From contig JBFXCU010000004.1 in assembly GCA_050181835.1 (NCBI GenBank), positions 1 to 64,000 of the forward strand: 64,000 bases of DNA. The letters are read 5' to 3'. The notes under the pieces were generated by a model. The model had not been told where the DNA came from. It ran no database searches and saw nothing but the letters and a program-made list of their open reading frames with translations. How positions within the stretch are numbered: the first letter of the stretch is position 1; the number at the start of each line of letters is the position of its first letter. Position numbers and translations under genes: made by a program. Origin of the DNA: CAILZL01 sp050181835 (GTDB lineage: Bacteria; Pseudomonadota; Gammaproteobacteria; Steroidobacterales; Steroidobacteraceae). This document shows, piece after piece, positions 34,199-43,673 of this stretch.

Positions 34199-35218
34199 AT
34201 GCAGCCAGACCAGCGGCTCAGCATCGCGATTGATGCCATGGGTGGTGATCATGGACCACCCATTGTTGTTCCTGCAGTGCTTGCCGTGCTCGCCGAGCAG
34301 CAGGACGTGCAAATCATTCTTGTCGGCCAGCAAGAGACGCTGTCACCCTTAGTGGCCCAAGGCAGCAGCGCGTTGACGAATCGGTTGCGTATTCATCACG
34401 CCACCCAGATGGTGACGATGGACGAACGTCCTCAAGATGCGCTGCGCAAGAAAAAAGATTCCTCAATGCGCGTGGCCTTGGATCTGCTCAAGTCAGGTGA
34501 AGTGCAGGCCTGCGTCAGTGCCGGCAATACTGGCGCCTTGATGGCCACCGCACGGTTTGTACTGAAAACCATTGCTGGTATTGATCGTCCAGCGATTCTA
34601 TCGCGCATCCCGGCGCATCATGGCCACACGTATATGTTGGATTTAGGTGCGAATGCTGACTGCTTACCTGAGCATCTTTTGCAGTTTGCGGTGATGGGTA
34701 GCGTTGTCGCTACCGACCTGCAAGGTATGCCCCGTCCGCGTATCGGCCTGCTCAACATCGGCTCGGAAAGCATGAAGGGCAATGAGTTGGTACAGGAAGC
34801 AGCCAAACTATTGCAGAACAGTACGCTTAACTACATAGGCTTTGTTGAAGGTAACGACATATTTGGTGGTGACGTGGATGTTGTGGTGACCGATGGGTTT
34901 ACCGGCAATGTGGCGCTGAAAACCATGGAAGGCGCGGCGCGCATGATTGGCGCTACACTCAAGAGCGAATACACTCGCAACCCGCTACGACGGTTGAGTG
35001 CGTTGGCATCATTACCCGTCTTGAACGCTATCAAGAAACGCTTTGATCCCGGTCAGCATAACGGGGCCAGCATGGTGGGCTTGAACGGTGTGGTAATCAA
35101 AAGCCATGGTAGTGCCGATGCGGAGTCGTTTGCCAATGCTATTCGTGTCGCGCTTGTTGAGTCGCGCAAGGGTGTGCCTTCGCAGGTCAGCCAACTATTG
35201 CAGGAACAGAATAAATGA
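34199..35218 (+). CDS. plsX: Phosphate acyltransferase PlsX
   Basis: 339 residues, full length. It makes acyl-phosphate from acyl-ACP for phosphatidic acid synthesis. Motifs are IAIDAMGGDHGPPIVVPAVL at the N-terminus, SMRVALDLLKSGEVQACVSA, SAGNTGALMATARFVLKTI, LLNIGSESMKGNE and VTDGFTGNVALKTMEGAA. It overlaps fabH by 4 bp, so the two fatty acid/phospholipid enzymes are translationally coupled. Confidence 0.97.
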   Translation: MQPDQRLSIAIDAMGGDHGPPIVVPAVLAVLAEQQDVQIILVGQQETLSPLVAQGSSALTNRLRIHHATQMVTMDERPQDALRKKKDSSMRVALDLLKSGEVQACVSAGNTGALMATARFVLKTIAGIDRPAILSRIPAHHGHTYMLDLGANADCLPEHLLQFAVMGSVVATDLQGMPRPRIGLLNIGSESMKGNELVQEAAKLLQNSTLNYIGFVEGNDIFGGDVDVVVTDGFTGNVALKTMEGAARMIGATLKSEYTRNPLRRLSALASLPVLNAIKKRFDPGQHNGASMVGLNGVVIKSHGSADAESFANAIRVALVESRKGVPSQVSQLLQEQNK

Positions 35219-36192
35219 CCATGTATTCAAAAATCGTCGGTACCGGTTCCTACCTGCCGGAAAAAGTGCTGACCAATGCGGATATGGAACAGCTGGTGGA
35301 TACCAGCGATGAATGGATTCGTAGTCGTACCGGAATCGAACGTCGCCATATTGTGGCCGACAATGAAACTACCTTGGATATGGCCGAGCAGGCAGCGTTG
35401 CGCGCCATGCAGGCAGCAGGGGTGATTGCCGCCGAGATTGACCTCATCGTTATCGGCACCACCACGCCCGACCAAATTTTTCCAAATACCGGCTGCCTGC
35501 TACAACAACGCTTGGGTGTCTTCGGCCCACCGGCTATTCAGCTGGAAGCCGCCTGCTCAAGTTTCATTTATGCATTGAGTGTTGCGGACAAATTTGTACG
35601 GCTGGGTGATGCCAAGTGTGCGCTGGTGATTGGTGCGGAATGCCTGACCCGGCTGGTGGACTGGAAGGATCGCAATACCTGCGTGTTGTTTGGCGATGGC
35701 GCGGGTGCAGTTATTCTCAAGCCATCGACAGCGCCCGGAATTCTGTCCACGCATCTACATGCCAGTGGTGACTATGCAGACTTACTGTATTACCCGACTG
35801 GACCGTCAAAACTGTTCAATTCCAATGTGCCTGCAGATTGCCAGCGCGTCATCCAGATGAAAGGCAAGGAAGTGTTCAAGGTGGCCATTAATAAATTAGG
35901 CGAGGTGGTTGATGAGACGTTGGCGGCAAATAATCTGAGCAAGAGCGATATCGACTGGCTAGTGCCACACCAAGCCAATATGCGCATTGTCCAGGGTATT
36001 GCCAAAAAGCTGGATTTGCCCATGGAGCGCGTTATCGTCACCATCCAAGATCAAGGTAATACCTCTGCCGCGTCAGTGCCATTAGCGCTGGATACCGGCA
36101 TTCGTGATGGCCGCATCAAGCCGGGGTCGCTGGTTTTGCTGGAGGCTTTTGGTGGTGGTTTCACCTGGGGCTCAGCCTTGGTGCGGATCTAG
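35215..36192 (+). CDS. fabH: 3-oxoacyl-ACP synthase III
   Basis: 325 residues. It condenses acetyl-CoA with malonyl-ACP to begin fatty acid synthesis. The catalytic triad is visible: Cys in LEAACSSFIYAL (near residue 113), His in VPHQANMRI (near 252) and Asn in DQGNTSAASVP (near 282). ATG 35215 overlaps the plsX stop; ATG 35221 (MYSKIVGTGSYLPE) is an alternative start that fits the usual N-terminus. Confidence 0.97.
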   Translation: MTMYSKIVGTGSYLPEKVLTNADMEQLVDTSDEWIRSRTGIERRHIVADNETTLDMAEQAALRAMQAAGVIAAEIDLIVIGTTTPDQIFPNTGCLLQQRLGVFGPPAIQLEAACSSFIYALSVADKFVRLGDAKCALVIGAECLTRLVDWKDRNTCVLFGDGAGAVILKPSTAPGILSTHLHASGDYADLLYYPTGPSKLFNSNVPADCQRVIQMKGKEVFKVAINKLGEVVDETLAANNLSKSDIDWLVPHQANMRIVQGIAKKLDLPMERVIVTIQDQGNTSAASVPLALDTGIRDGRIKPGSLVLLEAFGGGFTWGSALVRI

Positions 36193-36269
36193 CCCGTGCA
36201 TCCATTGAGTAGGGTGTGGCACCCGAGTTGCCCATAACAAAGACGAAAAAAGCTGCGAATTTTACCTTC

Positions 36270-37214
36270 ATGATGCAGCATAGACGTATGAAGTTGTCTT
36301 ACTTACTACTAGTTCTATTTGGCTGTGTGAGCAGTGCTCACGCGGTGACTTACCCTTTGCCCGCCGGGACTGATTCCGTGATTGGCGAAGTGCAGTACAT
36401 CTCTGCACGTTATGAAGACACGCTGCTGTCACTGGGTCGTCAATATAGTGTGGGCTATGAAGAAATGATCGCCGCCAATCCGGGGGTAAGCGTGTGGCTG
36501 CCCGGCGAGGGCACGCGCATAGTGATTCCTACCCGCTATGTGCTGCCGGATACGCCACGCACGGGTATCGTGGTCAATGTGGCCGAACAGCGGATTTATT
36601 ACTACCCGCAACCACAGAAAGACGAAGCACCCACAGTGCAAACCTTTCCAGTCAGCATTGGCAAAATGGACTGGAGTACCCCACTGGGTCAGACTCGTAT
36701 TACCGAAAAGCGCATGAATCCTGCTTGGTATCCCCCTGCGTCGGTTCGCAAGGAACACGCCGCGCGTGGTGACTACCTGCCGGCCGTGGTGCCACCGGGT
36801 AAGGATAATCCACTAGGTGAATTTGCGATGCGGCTTGCCATTCCGGGGGGTGCCTATCTTATCCATGGCACCAATAAGCCCACTGCAATTGGCATGGATG
36901 TTACCCATGGTTGTATTCGTATGTTTCCCGAAGATATTGAACGGTTTTTCAAAGAAGTGCCGGTAGGTACCTCGGTGTTGATTATCGACCAGCCGTACAA
37001 AATGGGTTGGTCGGGAGACGAGCTGTACATGGAAACGCATCAACTGCTCGAAGGCAGTCAGCATGCCGAGGAGCAAAGCCTGACCAGCATCACTCGCATG
37101 TTTGTTGGTGCCACCAAAGTTCGCCCGGCGCGGCTCGATTGGCAGGATGCTGAGCGTGTATTTCGCAACGGTTCGGGCTTACCGATGGTCGTGAAGCTGG
37201 TGGAGCAGCCGTAG
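36270..37214 (+). CDS. L,D-transpeptidase (YkuD) with LysM domain
   Basis: About 314 residues from ATG 36270; the frame is open from GTG 36216, and ATG 36288 gives the shortest normal signal peptide (MKLSYLLLVLFGCVSSAHA). After the signal a LysM-like peptidoglycan-binding domain runs to about residue 110 (ISARYEDTLLSLGRQYSVGY), followed by the YkuD domain with HGTNKPTAIGMDVTHGCIRM holding the catalytic His and Cys. The family SHGCIRM signature has Thr instead of Ser. It is expected to form 3-3 crosslinks in peptidoglycan or attach a lipoprotein to it. An alanine-zipper lipoprotein gene lies convergently just downstream, which fits the second option. Confidence 0.9.
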   Translation: MMQHRRMKLSYLLLVLFGCVSSAHAVTYPLPAGTDSVIGEVQYISARYEDTLLSLGRQYSVGYEEMIAANPGVSVWLPGEGTRIVIPTRYVLPDTPRTGIVVNVAEQRIYYYPQPQKDEAPTVQTFPVSIGKMDWSTPLGQTRITEKRMNPAWYPPASVRKEHAARGDYLPAVVPPGKDNPLGEFAMRLAIPGGAYLIHGTNKPTAIGMDVTHGCIRMFPEDIERFFKEVPVGTSVLIIDQPYKMGWSGDELYMETHQLLEGSQHAEEQSLTSITRMFVGATKVRPARLDWQDAERVFRNGSGLPMVVKLVEQP

Positions 37215-37272
37215 GCAAGATTGTGGCTTTGGGATAAGCGGCCGTTGGTAACGCTTGTCGTAGATTGAAAAC

Positions 37273-37302
37273 AAAAAAGCCGCAGAATTCTGCGGCTTTT
37301 TT
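37273..37302. terminator. Bidirectional terminator between ldt and the lipoprotein gene
   Basis: A fully symmetric A-tract / GCCGCAGAATTCTGCGGC / T-tract hairpin lies between the convergent genes and can stop transcription from both sides. Confidence 0.92.
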
Positions 37303-37324
37303 ATTACAGCAAAGGCTGTACGAA

Positions 37325-37654
37325 TTACTTCGATACAGACTGCTTGAACATGCGATCCATCTTTTCGTTGGTCGCATCTACGCCAGCTTGGGCGGTCTTG
37401 GCGGCTTGCAGAGCCTGGTTGGCAGTGCTTTGTGCATTGTCAGCAGCCGACTTGGCAGCGTTTGCAGTGGTGGTGGCACCAGCAGCACTGGTGCTGGCCG
37501 AAGTCGCAGCGGCTTGAGCAGCAGCAGCGTCTTGACCGGCTTTAGTAGCCATGGCACGCACTTCGTCAATTGCGGCAGTCTGGCAACCAGCAGCGGTTAG
37601 CAGCACCAGTGCAGCAGCGCCGGCCTTCAATGTATTGGATACGATCTTATTCAT
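37325..37654 (-). CDS. Alanine-zipper (Lpp/OprI-like) outer membrane lipoprotein
   Basis: 109 residues. A signal peptide ends in LLTAAGCQ, with lipidation at Cys24 or so. The rest is a long heptad-type helix rich in Ala, Thr and Ser (SAAGATTTANAAKSAADNAQ), ending KMDRMFKQSVSK. Lpp and OprI form trimers by such alanine zippers and tie the outer membrane to peptidoglycan through a C-terminal Lys. Here the last residue is Lys, as needed for attachment by an L,D-transpeptidase such as the adjacent one. The link is inference from neighbourhood. Confidence 0.85.
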   Translation of the reverse strand: MNKIVSNTLKAGAAALVLLTAAGCQTAAIDEVRAMATKAGQDAAAAQAAATSASTSAAGATTTANAAKSAADNAQSTANQALQAAKTAQAGVDATNEKMDRMFKQSVSK

Positions 37655-38038
37655 GGGATTATCCCTCTCTCTAAGTTAACTATTAAGTAACGGTAAAATC
37701 GGCAACTCTTTGTCAAGGACTGACCTTGAACCCTGTGCAGGTTCAGAACCCAGTCAAGCATGAGTGCCGAAAAGAATACAGGAATGTGACGCATAGCAAC
37801 AGATATTGTTCAATGACGTCGGTACGGGGAGACAGCTAGGCTATGGTAGTACTAGCCGCTATGGCAGACGCGTTACGGCTGCTTTTCAGGGCTCTCCACC
37901 CCTGCGATTCCCGATACGCGCCAACGATCTAGCTATTTTTTGCTTTAGCTGGGCCAATCGAAATGGTCTGTAATTTACCAGCGTCCCTATCACTAGCTAA
38001 CCGCAATACATAAATCACGGTTAGCCAAACCAAAGCGT
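37655..38038. other. Intergenic between lipoprotein gene and pilE
   Basis: 384 bp with no gene. AGAGAGGGAT just upstream of the lipoprotein ATG (37654) is its ribosome site. TTGACA on the minus strand near 37713-37718 may be part of that gene's promoter. An 8-bp inverted repeat (37996-38003 with 38018-38025) lies just after pilE and could act as a weak terminator, though no T-run follows. Confidence 0.4.
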
Positions 38039-38446
38039 TTACCAGCAGCCTGAAGTGGGGGTGCGTGCGCCAGTGTTATTTATCGTCAATGTTACGCAAC
38101 CTGTATCGCCCGCTTGACTGGTAGTCGCTCCCGATGCTGTTGCGGTGTAGCCGGTTGCGCTAATTCCGGACAAAGTGATGGCGTAGTAACTATTGGTAGT
38201 GAAACCCGTCGATTTCAAACCAAGCGACGTTGGTCCAAGTTGCGCCAGAGTCCCGTAAGTATTGTTTTGCAGATAATATTTTTCCTGCGCAACCTGTATC
38301 TGCAATAACGCAGCTTTGCCTTCAGAGCGATGCGAACGCATGACCTGATTGCGATAGCTGGGGTAAGCAATGGCGGCGAGAATGGCCACTATCGCGACGA
38401 CTATCATCAGTTCGATTAGCGTGAAGCCATGTTGTTTGCTGCGCAT
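38039..38446 (-). CDS. pilE: Type IV pilin (PilE-like)
   Basis: 135 residues. A short leader ends in Gly before FTLIELMIVVAIVAILAAIA, the class III signal cut by prepilin peptidase PilD, with Glu5 of the mature protein. The N-terminal helix and a C-terminal pair of cysteines (GDTGCVTLTI and TSGCW) fit the PilE minor/major pilin family. It is the last gene of the fimT-pilV-pilW-pilX-pilY1-pilE operon, 43 bp after pilY1, so it is more likely a minor pilin than the major fibre subunit. Confidence 0.9.
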   Translation of the reverse strand: MRSKQHGFTLIELMIVVAIVAILAAIAYPSYRNQVMRSHRSEGKAALLQIQVAQEKYYLQNNTYGTLAQLGPTSLGLKSTGFTTNSYYAITLSGISATGYTATASGATTSQAGDTGCVTLTINNTGARTPTSGCW

Positions 38447-38489
38447 GAATTAGTCTGCCTCAATAGTTACTGTGGCTGAAAGTCCGGGG

Positions 38490-41400
38490 CTAATTGGCCC
38501 CGGCTGTTTCCCAGAAAGTTTTGACCTTGGCACCAAACTCCACGCAATTGCTCATGAAGCTTATGCCAGAGAGACAGGATCCTGCTGTGGTGTTTGACGA
38601 CGAAGACGAGCTAGAAGACGACGAGCTAGAAGACGATGAAGAAGGATCTTCGGTTGAAACGATCTGAGCTTCATTGATGATACTGATCTGTGACGGGATG
38701 CCAGTGGTGGCAAACGTCTCAGATAGCGTATTGAACTTCTTCAGGGCGGTACTTACGTCCATTGTATACGCGCGGGCGGTGCCCCCGGTTGGTGAGCAAG
38801 TGCTCGCACTGTTGTCGGGTGAATAGGTGGTGAACAATACTGCTCCACCGGACGTGACAGATGTTGACAATGATTTCTCGCCAGTTGCGAGCGCTAACTT
38901 TACTCCCTTGCTACCGTCCGGAATGCCGGTGATTGCTGTGCTGGCTGTATTGGTTAGCGTGCTGCCATCGGTCGTTATCAAGTCGCTGTCTACAGTGGCA
39001 GTGTAACCATTGTAGTCAGACTGGCTCATTGCCAGAAGGTGATAATCCCTGAGCAAGTAGAACCTGTCTTGCGTTATGGTGTTGGATTTCGGAAATGAGC
39101 GATCACCCGAGCCAATGGCAATGTTGTAGTAATTGGCACCGCCTGTAACCACAAATTTGGCGACATCAGGCGCATTGAAGAAGCTGCGATTATTCGCGGT
39201 GGTAGTACTTATTTTTCCACCGAGGGAGGCGATTACGCCGCCAGCAACTAGGCCGCTTCCTGTACCACCATTGGTGATATCAAACCGCCATAGTTGACCA
39301 GCAAGGTCGCCTACATACATGCGGTCGGTCCAGCCATCCGCATTGGTGTCCAGCACAGTGACATTGCTGGGTATCGCGTGCGTCATGTCGGAAAGAGTGA
39401 GTGATGCACCTGAGCTAGCTGCACTGGAGTTGCTGGCGCTCCATAGAACAGAGCCGTTGACGGCATCCACCATATAAACGGCGTTGCCCTTGCTGTGTCC
39501 GGACTGGTAACCGACGCCCGATTCTTCGGTAGCATCATAGCCGCCGCCAAAGACCAGAACCAGTTTTTGTGAATTCTGGCTTGAACCGGTACCCACTTTT
39601 ACGCGCGCCAAGGTGGGTGTTGACCATGACTGTTCCACTTTGGTCAGGTTGCTGCTACCAAGTTTCCACAGAAACTGAGGGGAGTCCTTGTTGGTGACAT
39701 CCAGCGCATAGTAGTTCGAGCCGCCGCGACCTTGGCTGAAGTACAGAATGACACGGTCGTTGCCGTCTACCGCGCCATTACCATTAATATCGTATTTCAG
39801 AACACGGATATCGCCGTCCAGGCCATAATGCTTGCTGCCGACAGTAATATCTGGATTCTTATACAGCTCTTTGAGCTGTACCAACAGTTCATTGGGGATG
39901 AAAGACCATAGCTCCCTGCCGTTGGATACATCGAGCGCATGCAGGTAGCCGTCATTGGTAGCCATATAGACCACGGCATCATTCAGCTCCTGCGTTGGCG
40001 TGCTGCCGGTGCCATAGATGACCACAGAAGGTTGTGAATGAATGCTTTCACCCATTGCATTGCGGTTGTCGGTGTCGTCGTCATCACTGTCTTCGTCTTT
40101 GACATCCTGACCGCGTGCCCAGTTGATCAAATCATCTCGCGTGGGGTCGCCAGCGTTACCAATGCCCAGCACGGAGACAGTGAGATTGGTTGTATTGCCA
40201 GTACTAAAGGCATTGACTGGGTCGGTAAGGTCATTGCTGGTGCCAAAGTAGCTATATACATCCCGGCTGGCATAATCGGGGATAGCATTTGCCGCACCGC
40301 CCACGCTGACCTTTGAATAATCGGGAAGACTGCTATTGGTTGACCAGTAGTCCTCTGCAGTCTTGTTGAAAAATCCCGTCGTTGTATCCACGGCAGCACC
40401 TTGCTTGCCGATAATGGCGCTGTTCTTGATCTTGTACTTCTTGACATTGCCCGGCCAGTGCAATGTGGTGGTAGGTTCGAAGACGGAAACGTAGGTGTCT
40501 TCCAGAATCTGTGTTTTATTGAATGAGTTGACTGCCACTGAAGCGGCTCCCGCACCGCTGGAAGCGACGTTGTCGATGTCGCTAAAAATATCATTGAAAG
40601 CAGTCGCCAGGGCGGTCGCATCACCGGCGTTCTTGGCTGCGCCGGCGGAACCATCTGTCGTGCCCGCCGCAGCGGCAGATTGCAGATTCGAGAAGTAGGT
40701 GGCAAGGGTAGGGTCGCCACCAAATGCGATGAAGTAGGTGATCACATTCTGCTTACCGGAGACGTCTGCGTTGCCACCAAGTGCACCATTGCGCAGGTCA
40801 GTATTGAACATATGCGTAGTCAATTTGGTAAGGCAAGCACCATTAACGCCGAGAGTGCAGGAGGCACCAGAGTTCGGTAGGCTATTAATTTTGTCGTTAG
40901 CATCGCTATCATCGGTGGGTTGGCCATCCGTCAAGTAAACGATAAAATTCTTTTGGCAGGCAGAGTCCGCCGGGCTGTTGTAGTAATCGGTTCCCACCGG
41001 CGTATCGTGCACCACGCCACCAATGCGCGAACTGTCGACACTTCTTAAAATATTTCCCCTTCGACGACCACCCCTTCGACGACCACCGGGTACCTCAGAG
41101 GTGTCACCATAGAGAACTTTTTTGCCCGAGTAATATAGGTAAGCCTCATAGAGTGTTTCAGACAGAGGCGTGTTGCCGTCGGCTGTAAACGCATTAATAT
41201 TTGTAATCATATTTGCGCGTACTGCCTCGATATCCTGAACAGGCATGACCACCATCCCGCCCTGATTGGTAGTGCTATAGCGCATCAGGCCGACGTTTAC
41301 GTTGCGCAGTTTGGTCAATAGTGTTGATGCTGCCTCCTGCATCACAGTCATTCTGGATTTGCCACCGCTATTTGGCACATTGCTTCCCATGCTGCCAGAG

Positions 41401-41540
41401 GTGTCCAGGATCATCATGATATTCGGCTGCGAGTTGCCAGTGCCGAATAGCACTTCGGAGTCGTCGGCCCATACTGGTAGACAAATGACACTGGTCATTG
41501 CGGCAGCGATTATGGTGCTAAGCAATTTTGAGTGATGCAT
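38490..41540 (-). CDS. pilY1: PilY1-like pilus tip adhesin with poly-Ser tail
   Basis: 1016 residues. A signal peptide ends near residue 25 (LPVWA). A von Willebrand A domain follows with the MIDAS motif MMILDTSGSMGSN and KNFIVYLTDGQPTDD. The C-terminal half is the PilY1 beta-propeller (VVYMATNDGYLHALDVSNGR; YFSQGRGGSNYYALDVTNKD; RMYVGDLAGQLWRFDITNGG) with a calcium loop KYDINGNGAVDGNDR. PilY1 caps type IV pili, controls retraction and senses surfaces. Unusual features are a duplicated GRRRG in the VWA region and a run of about 16 serines near residue 970, followed by a short tail with two Cys. Confidence 0.93.
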   Translation of the reverse strand: MHHSKLLSTIIAAAMTSVICLPVWADDSEVLFGTGNSQPNIMMILDTSGSMGSNVPNSGGKSRMTVMQEAASTLLTKLRNVNVGLMRYSTTNQGGMVVMPVQDIEAVRANMITNINAFTADGNTPLSETLYEAYLYYSGKKVLYGDTSEVPGGRRRGGRRRGNILRSVDSSRIGGVVHDTPVGTDYYNSPADSACQKNFIVYLTDGQPTDDSDANDKINSLPNSGASCTLGVNGACLTKLTTHMFNTDLRNGALGGNADVSGKQNVITYFIAFGGDPTLATYFSNLQSAAAAGTTDGSAGAAKNAGDATALATAFNDIFSDIDNVASSGAGAASVAVNSFNKTQILEDTYVSVFEPTTTLHWPGNVKKYKIKNSAIIGKQGAAVDTTTGFFNKTAEDYWSTNSSLPDYSKVSVGGAANAIPDYASRDVYSYFGTSNDLTDPVNAFSTGNTTNLTVSVLGIGNAGDPTRDDLINWARGQDVKDEDSDDDDTDNRNAMGESIHSQPSVVIYGTGSTPTQELNDAVVYMATNDGYLHALDVSNGRELWSFIPNELLVQLKELYKNPDITVGSKHYGLDGDIRVLKYDINGNGAVDGNDRVILYFSQGRGGSNYYALDVTNKDSPQFLWKLGSSNLTKVEQSWSTPTLARVKVGTGSSQNSQKLVLVFGGGYDATEESGVGYQSGHSKGNAVYMVDAVNGSVLWSASNSSAASSGASLTLSDMTHAIPSNVTVLDTNADGWTDRMYVGDLAGQLWRFDITNGGTGSGLVAGGVIASLGGKISTTTANNRSFFNAPDVAKFVVTGGANYYNIAIGSGDRSFPKSNTITQDRFYLLRDYHLLAMSQSDYNGYTATVDSDLITTDGSTLTNTASTAITGIPDGSKGVKLALATGEKSLSTSVTSGGAVLFTTYSPDNSASTCSPTGGTARAYTMDVSTALKKFNTLSETFATTGIPSQISIINEAQIVSTEDPSSSSSSSSSSSSSSSSNTTAGSCLSGISFMSNCVEFGAKVKTFWETAGAN
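41056..41085 (-). repeat. 15-bp in-frame tandem duplication inside pilY1
   Basis: Two perfect copies of a 15-bp unit (41056-41070 and 41071-41085) encode GGRRRGGRRRG in the VWA part of PilY1. Being a multiple of three, gain or loss keeps the frame. A basic Arg-Gly loop is not a usual PilY1 feature. Confidence 0.8.
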
Positions 41541-41611
41541 AAAATTAATCCTCGCAACCGATGCGTTCTATCAGTACAAACTAAACTACAAAAAACTGTC
41601 CAGCGGGCCGC

Positions 41612-42163
41612 TCAGCAGCCACTACTTGTTGCATCCAGGGAACTTGATCCCGCACAGGCGTCATCGTTGTAGCCCTGTTCTTCACCCAACGTTTGAACCA
41701 CTTGGAATAACTCCTGAGTGACGATTGCTGTTGAGTTACGTTCTGAGGTTCCAATGGAGGCAATTCTGAAATAGATGGCGCCGAACTGGCCTTCACTGTT
41801 ACCGGGAGGTGGTGCTTCTGTTTCACCATTGTTAGGGCGGGTGATGGTGTAGGCGTATCTATCACTACCAGTGCCGGTGACAACGACAGTGCCGGGATCG
41901 GTACCGCCACTGCCATCGTTGGCGGCACTGTCGAACGTACCTCCATCTAGGGCTCGCTCGACTCCGGCTTCTGCGGCAAAGAATGCACGGCTGCGATACT
42001 GCTCGTTGCCGGCCATGATCAAGTCCAAGCTGGCCGTATTCATGCTGGAGATGGCCATCAGACTGAGTGCGACCAGTAATATCAACGCAACCACTAGTGC
42101 TGCGCCGGATTGATGCTTAACGCGGTTGTTTTTCATGGCGATAGTTTTCATTGGTTCGCTCAT
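41612..42163 (-). CDS. pilX: PilX-like minor pilin assembly protein
   Basis: 183 residues with the PilX N-terminal signature: HQSGAALVVALILLVALSLM, a hydrophobic helix without the usual Glu5, then NTASLDLIMAGNEQYRSRAF. The C-terminal part is typical, with a cysteine near the end. It helps prime pilus assembly with PilV, PilW and FimU-type proteins. It overlaps pilW by 4 bp. Confidence 0.88.
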   Translation of the reverse strand: MSEPMKTIAMKNNRVKHQSGAALVVALILLVALSLMAISSMNTASLDLIMAGNEQYRSRAFFAAEAGVERALDGGTFDSAANDGSGGTDPGTVVVTGTGSDRYAYTITRPNNGETEAPPPGNSEGQFGAIYFRIASIGTSERNSTAIVTQELFQVVQTLGEEQGYNDDACAGSSSLDATSSGC

Positions 42164-43143
42164 GTGCCCGTTACATTGCGGATGAAAAAGGTGCGCGATA
42201 CCAGCAGGCGTCGGAAGTTGTCGCCGGGGGTGTACGCCGGGCGATCACCATAGGTGTAGGTGCGGTTATCAGTAAAGGCAAAATCGGGCTGCTCAGCACG
42301 AATCAATAACCAGACACGTACCGAAACGATGCGACCACTGGCAATTGCTGCTGCGGTCGGTTGCAGATACTGTACGACGCCTGCCGCATCGGTACTGGAG
42401 TTATCCCAGCCGAATTCAATCTGCATGTCTTCAACACCGGGAATGATTTCAGTATCGATAAAGGCAGGACCTGCGCTCAATGTCTTTCGGCGCAGTGAGG
42501 GTAGCGTTGCGCTCTGTTGCGACCCCTGATCTATGTAATAGCCATTGGTAATGAGGTTGCGCAGCTCACCGCCGGTGCATGTGGCAGTGGCGCTCTTGAC
42601 TATTGTCGAAGTTTTGCGAGTTGAGCAAATTTGAAGTTGAGTGGCGCTGGCCGTCGCTGATGTGGTGGATGCTCTCCGCACGGTCAGCGTATCAGAGGTG
42701 GTCACTGCTGTACTGTTAGCCGGGCAGGCGCTCGGCAGACCGTAGCTGTTGTTGCTACCTTCAACGTAATTTTCAGTGCGGGTCGCATAGGCAGCACCAC
42801 AATAGTTGGCGCTGCCACTGGCACCCAATGCACCAGCATTGGTGCCCACTGGTAGGTTGAGATTGGTGTCCTTGTTCTCGAAATCCGCACCATCTTTCTT
42901 AAACCCCCAGTAGTTCGCCATGCGTACATCGGTCTCAATGACACTCATAGCATAGCGAGCTGTTTCCTGTAGTCGGGCAATCGAATCGTCTACGTCGGAG
43001 GTTTTTTTGGTATTGACGTATAGAGTCGTCGCGCCGAGTACCAAAAACAGTCCAATAGCCATGGCGACCATGATCTCGATCAGATTCACGCCGCGTTGAT
43101 GATGACGCATAGTCACTAGGTGCAGGGAGTGGTTCAGTCTCAT
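42160..43143 (-). CDS. pilW: PilW-like minor pilin assembly protein
   Basis: 327 residues. The prepilin cleavage region is QRGVNLIEIMVAMAIGLFLV, with Gly before Val and the conserved Glu. The remaining sequence is a globular domain as in PilW, with several cysteines. It overlaps pilX and pilV by 4 bp each, which shows tight translational coupling. Confidence 0.9.
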   Translation of the reverse strand: MRLNHSLHLVTMRHHQRGVNLIEIMVAMAIGLFLVLGATTLYVNTKKTSDVDDSIARLQETARYAMSVIETDVRMANYWGFKKDGADFENKDTNLNLPVGTNAGALGASGSANYCGAAYATRTENYVEGSNNSYGLPSACPANSTAVTTSDTLTVRRASTTSATASATQLQICSTRKTSTIVKSATATCTGGELRNLITNGYYIDQGSQQSATLPSLRRKTLSAGPAFIDTEIIPGVEDMQIEFGWDNSSTDAAGVVQYLQPTAAAIASGRIVSVRVWLLIRAEQPDFAFTDNRTYTYGDRPAYTPGDNFRRLLVSRTFFIRNVTGT

Positions 43144-43673
43144 ATCTGCACCTGTAAAGCGTAACTCAATGTGCCGCTATTCACTTCATTCCAGCTGAGG
43201 TTGATAGTCAGTACTGTTGGAGTGGTTGCAGTTGCTGCTGCCGTTTGGACGATGCTACGCGTCACTGTACCGGGCAAGCCGGTAATGGCATCATTAACCA
43301 AGGTGTTCCATTGATCTAGATCGGCCGCGGCAATTTGTGCGGCGGAGCAACTGGCTGAGGCGCAATCTGTTGAGGTGGTCGTGTCAGTGGGGGCAATTAC
43401 ATAGTTTGCAAATGCAGTCGGATTGGCGCGAATACGATCTGCTATGTCATAGGCAAGGTTTACGGCTTTCATACGGGACAGGGACGTCGTTTTGGCCTGC
43501 AACGTTGTGACGTATAACGAAGCGATGCCGAGCATGCCGACGCTCATGACCACCAGTGCCACCAGCACTTCGACCATGCCGACGCCGGATTGCTTATTGA
43601 TTGATTTGCACATGAGTTTTTGAAGCATGTGATTGGTGCTGTTGTGAGTGAGTTTGGTGGGCATGGTTAGCAA
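43140..43673 (-). CDS. pilV: PilV-like minor pilin
   Basis: 177 residues. Prepilin motif QSGVGMVEVLVALVVMSVGM follows an unusually long 30-residue basic leader; ATG codons inside the leader could be the real start. The C-terminal domain has a cysteine pair (STDCASASCSAAQ). It overlaps pilW by 4 bp and fimT by 7 bp. Confidence 0.88.
   Translation of the reverse strand: MLTMPTKLTHNSTNHMLQKLMCKSINKQSGVGMVEVLVALVVMSVGMLGIASLYVTTLQAKTTSLSRMKAVNLAYDIADRIRANPTAFANYVIAPTDTTTSTDCASASCSAAQIAAADLDQWNTLVNDAITGLPGTVTRSIVQTAAATATTPTVLTINLSWNEVNSGTLSYALQVQI

Noticed and set aside
37840..37930. Possible tRNA-like segment downstream of pilE
   Set aside because: No cloverleaf with T-loop and anticodon stem could be drawn.
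40127..40723. 198-residue minus-strand frame overlapping pilY1
   Set aside because: It is out of frame with pilY1, and the PilY1 reading has clear family motifs through this stretch.
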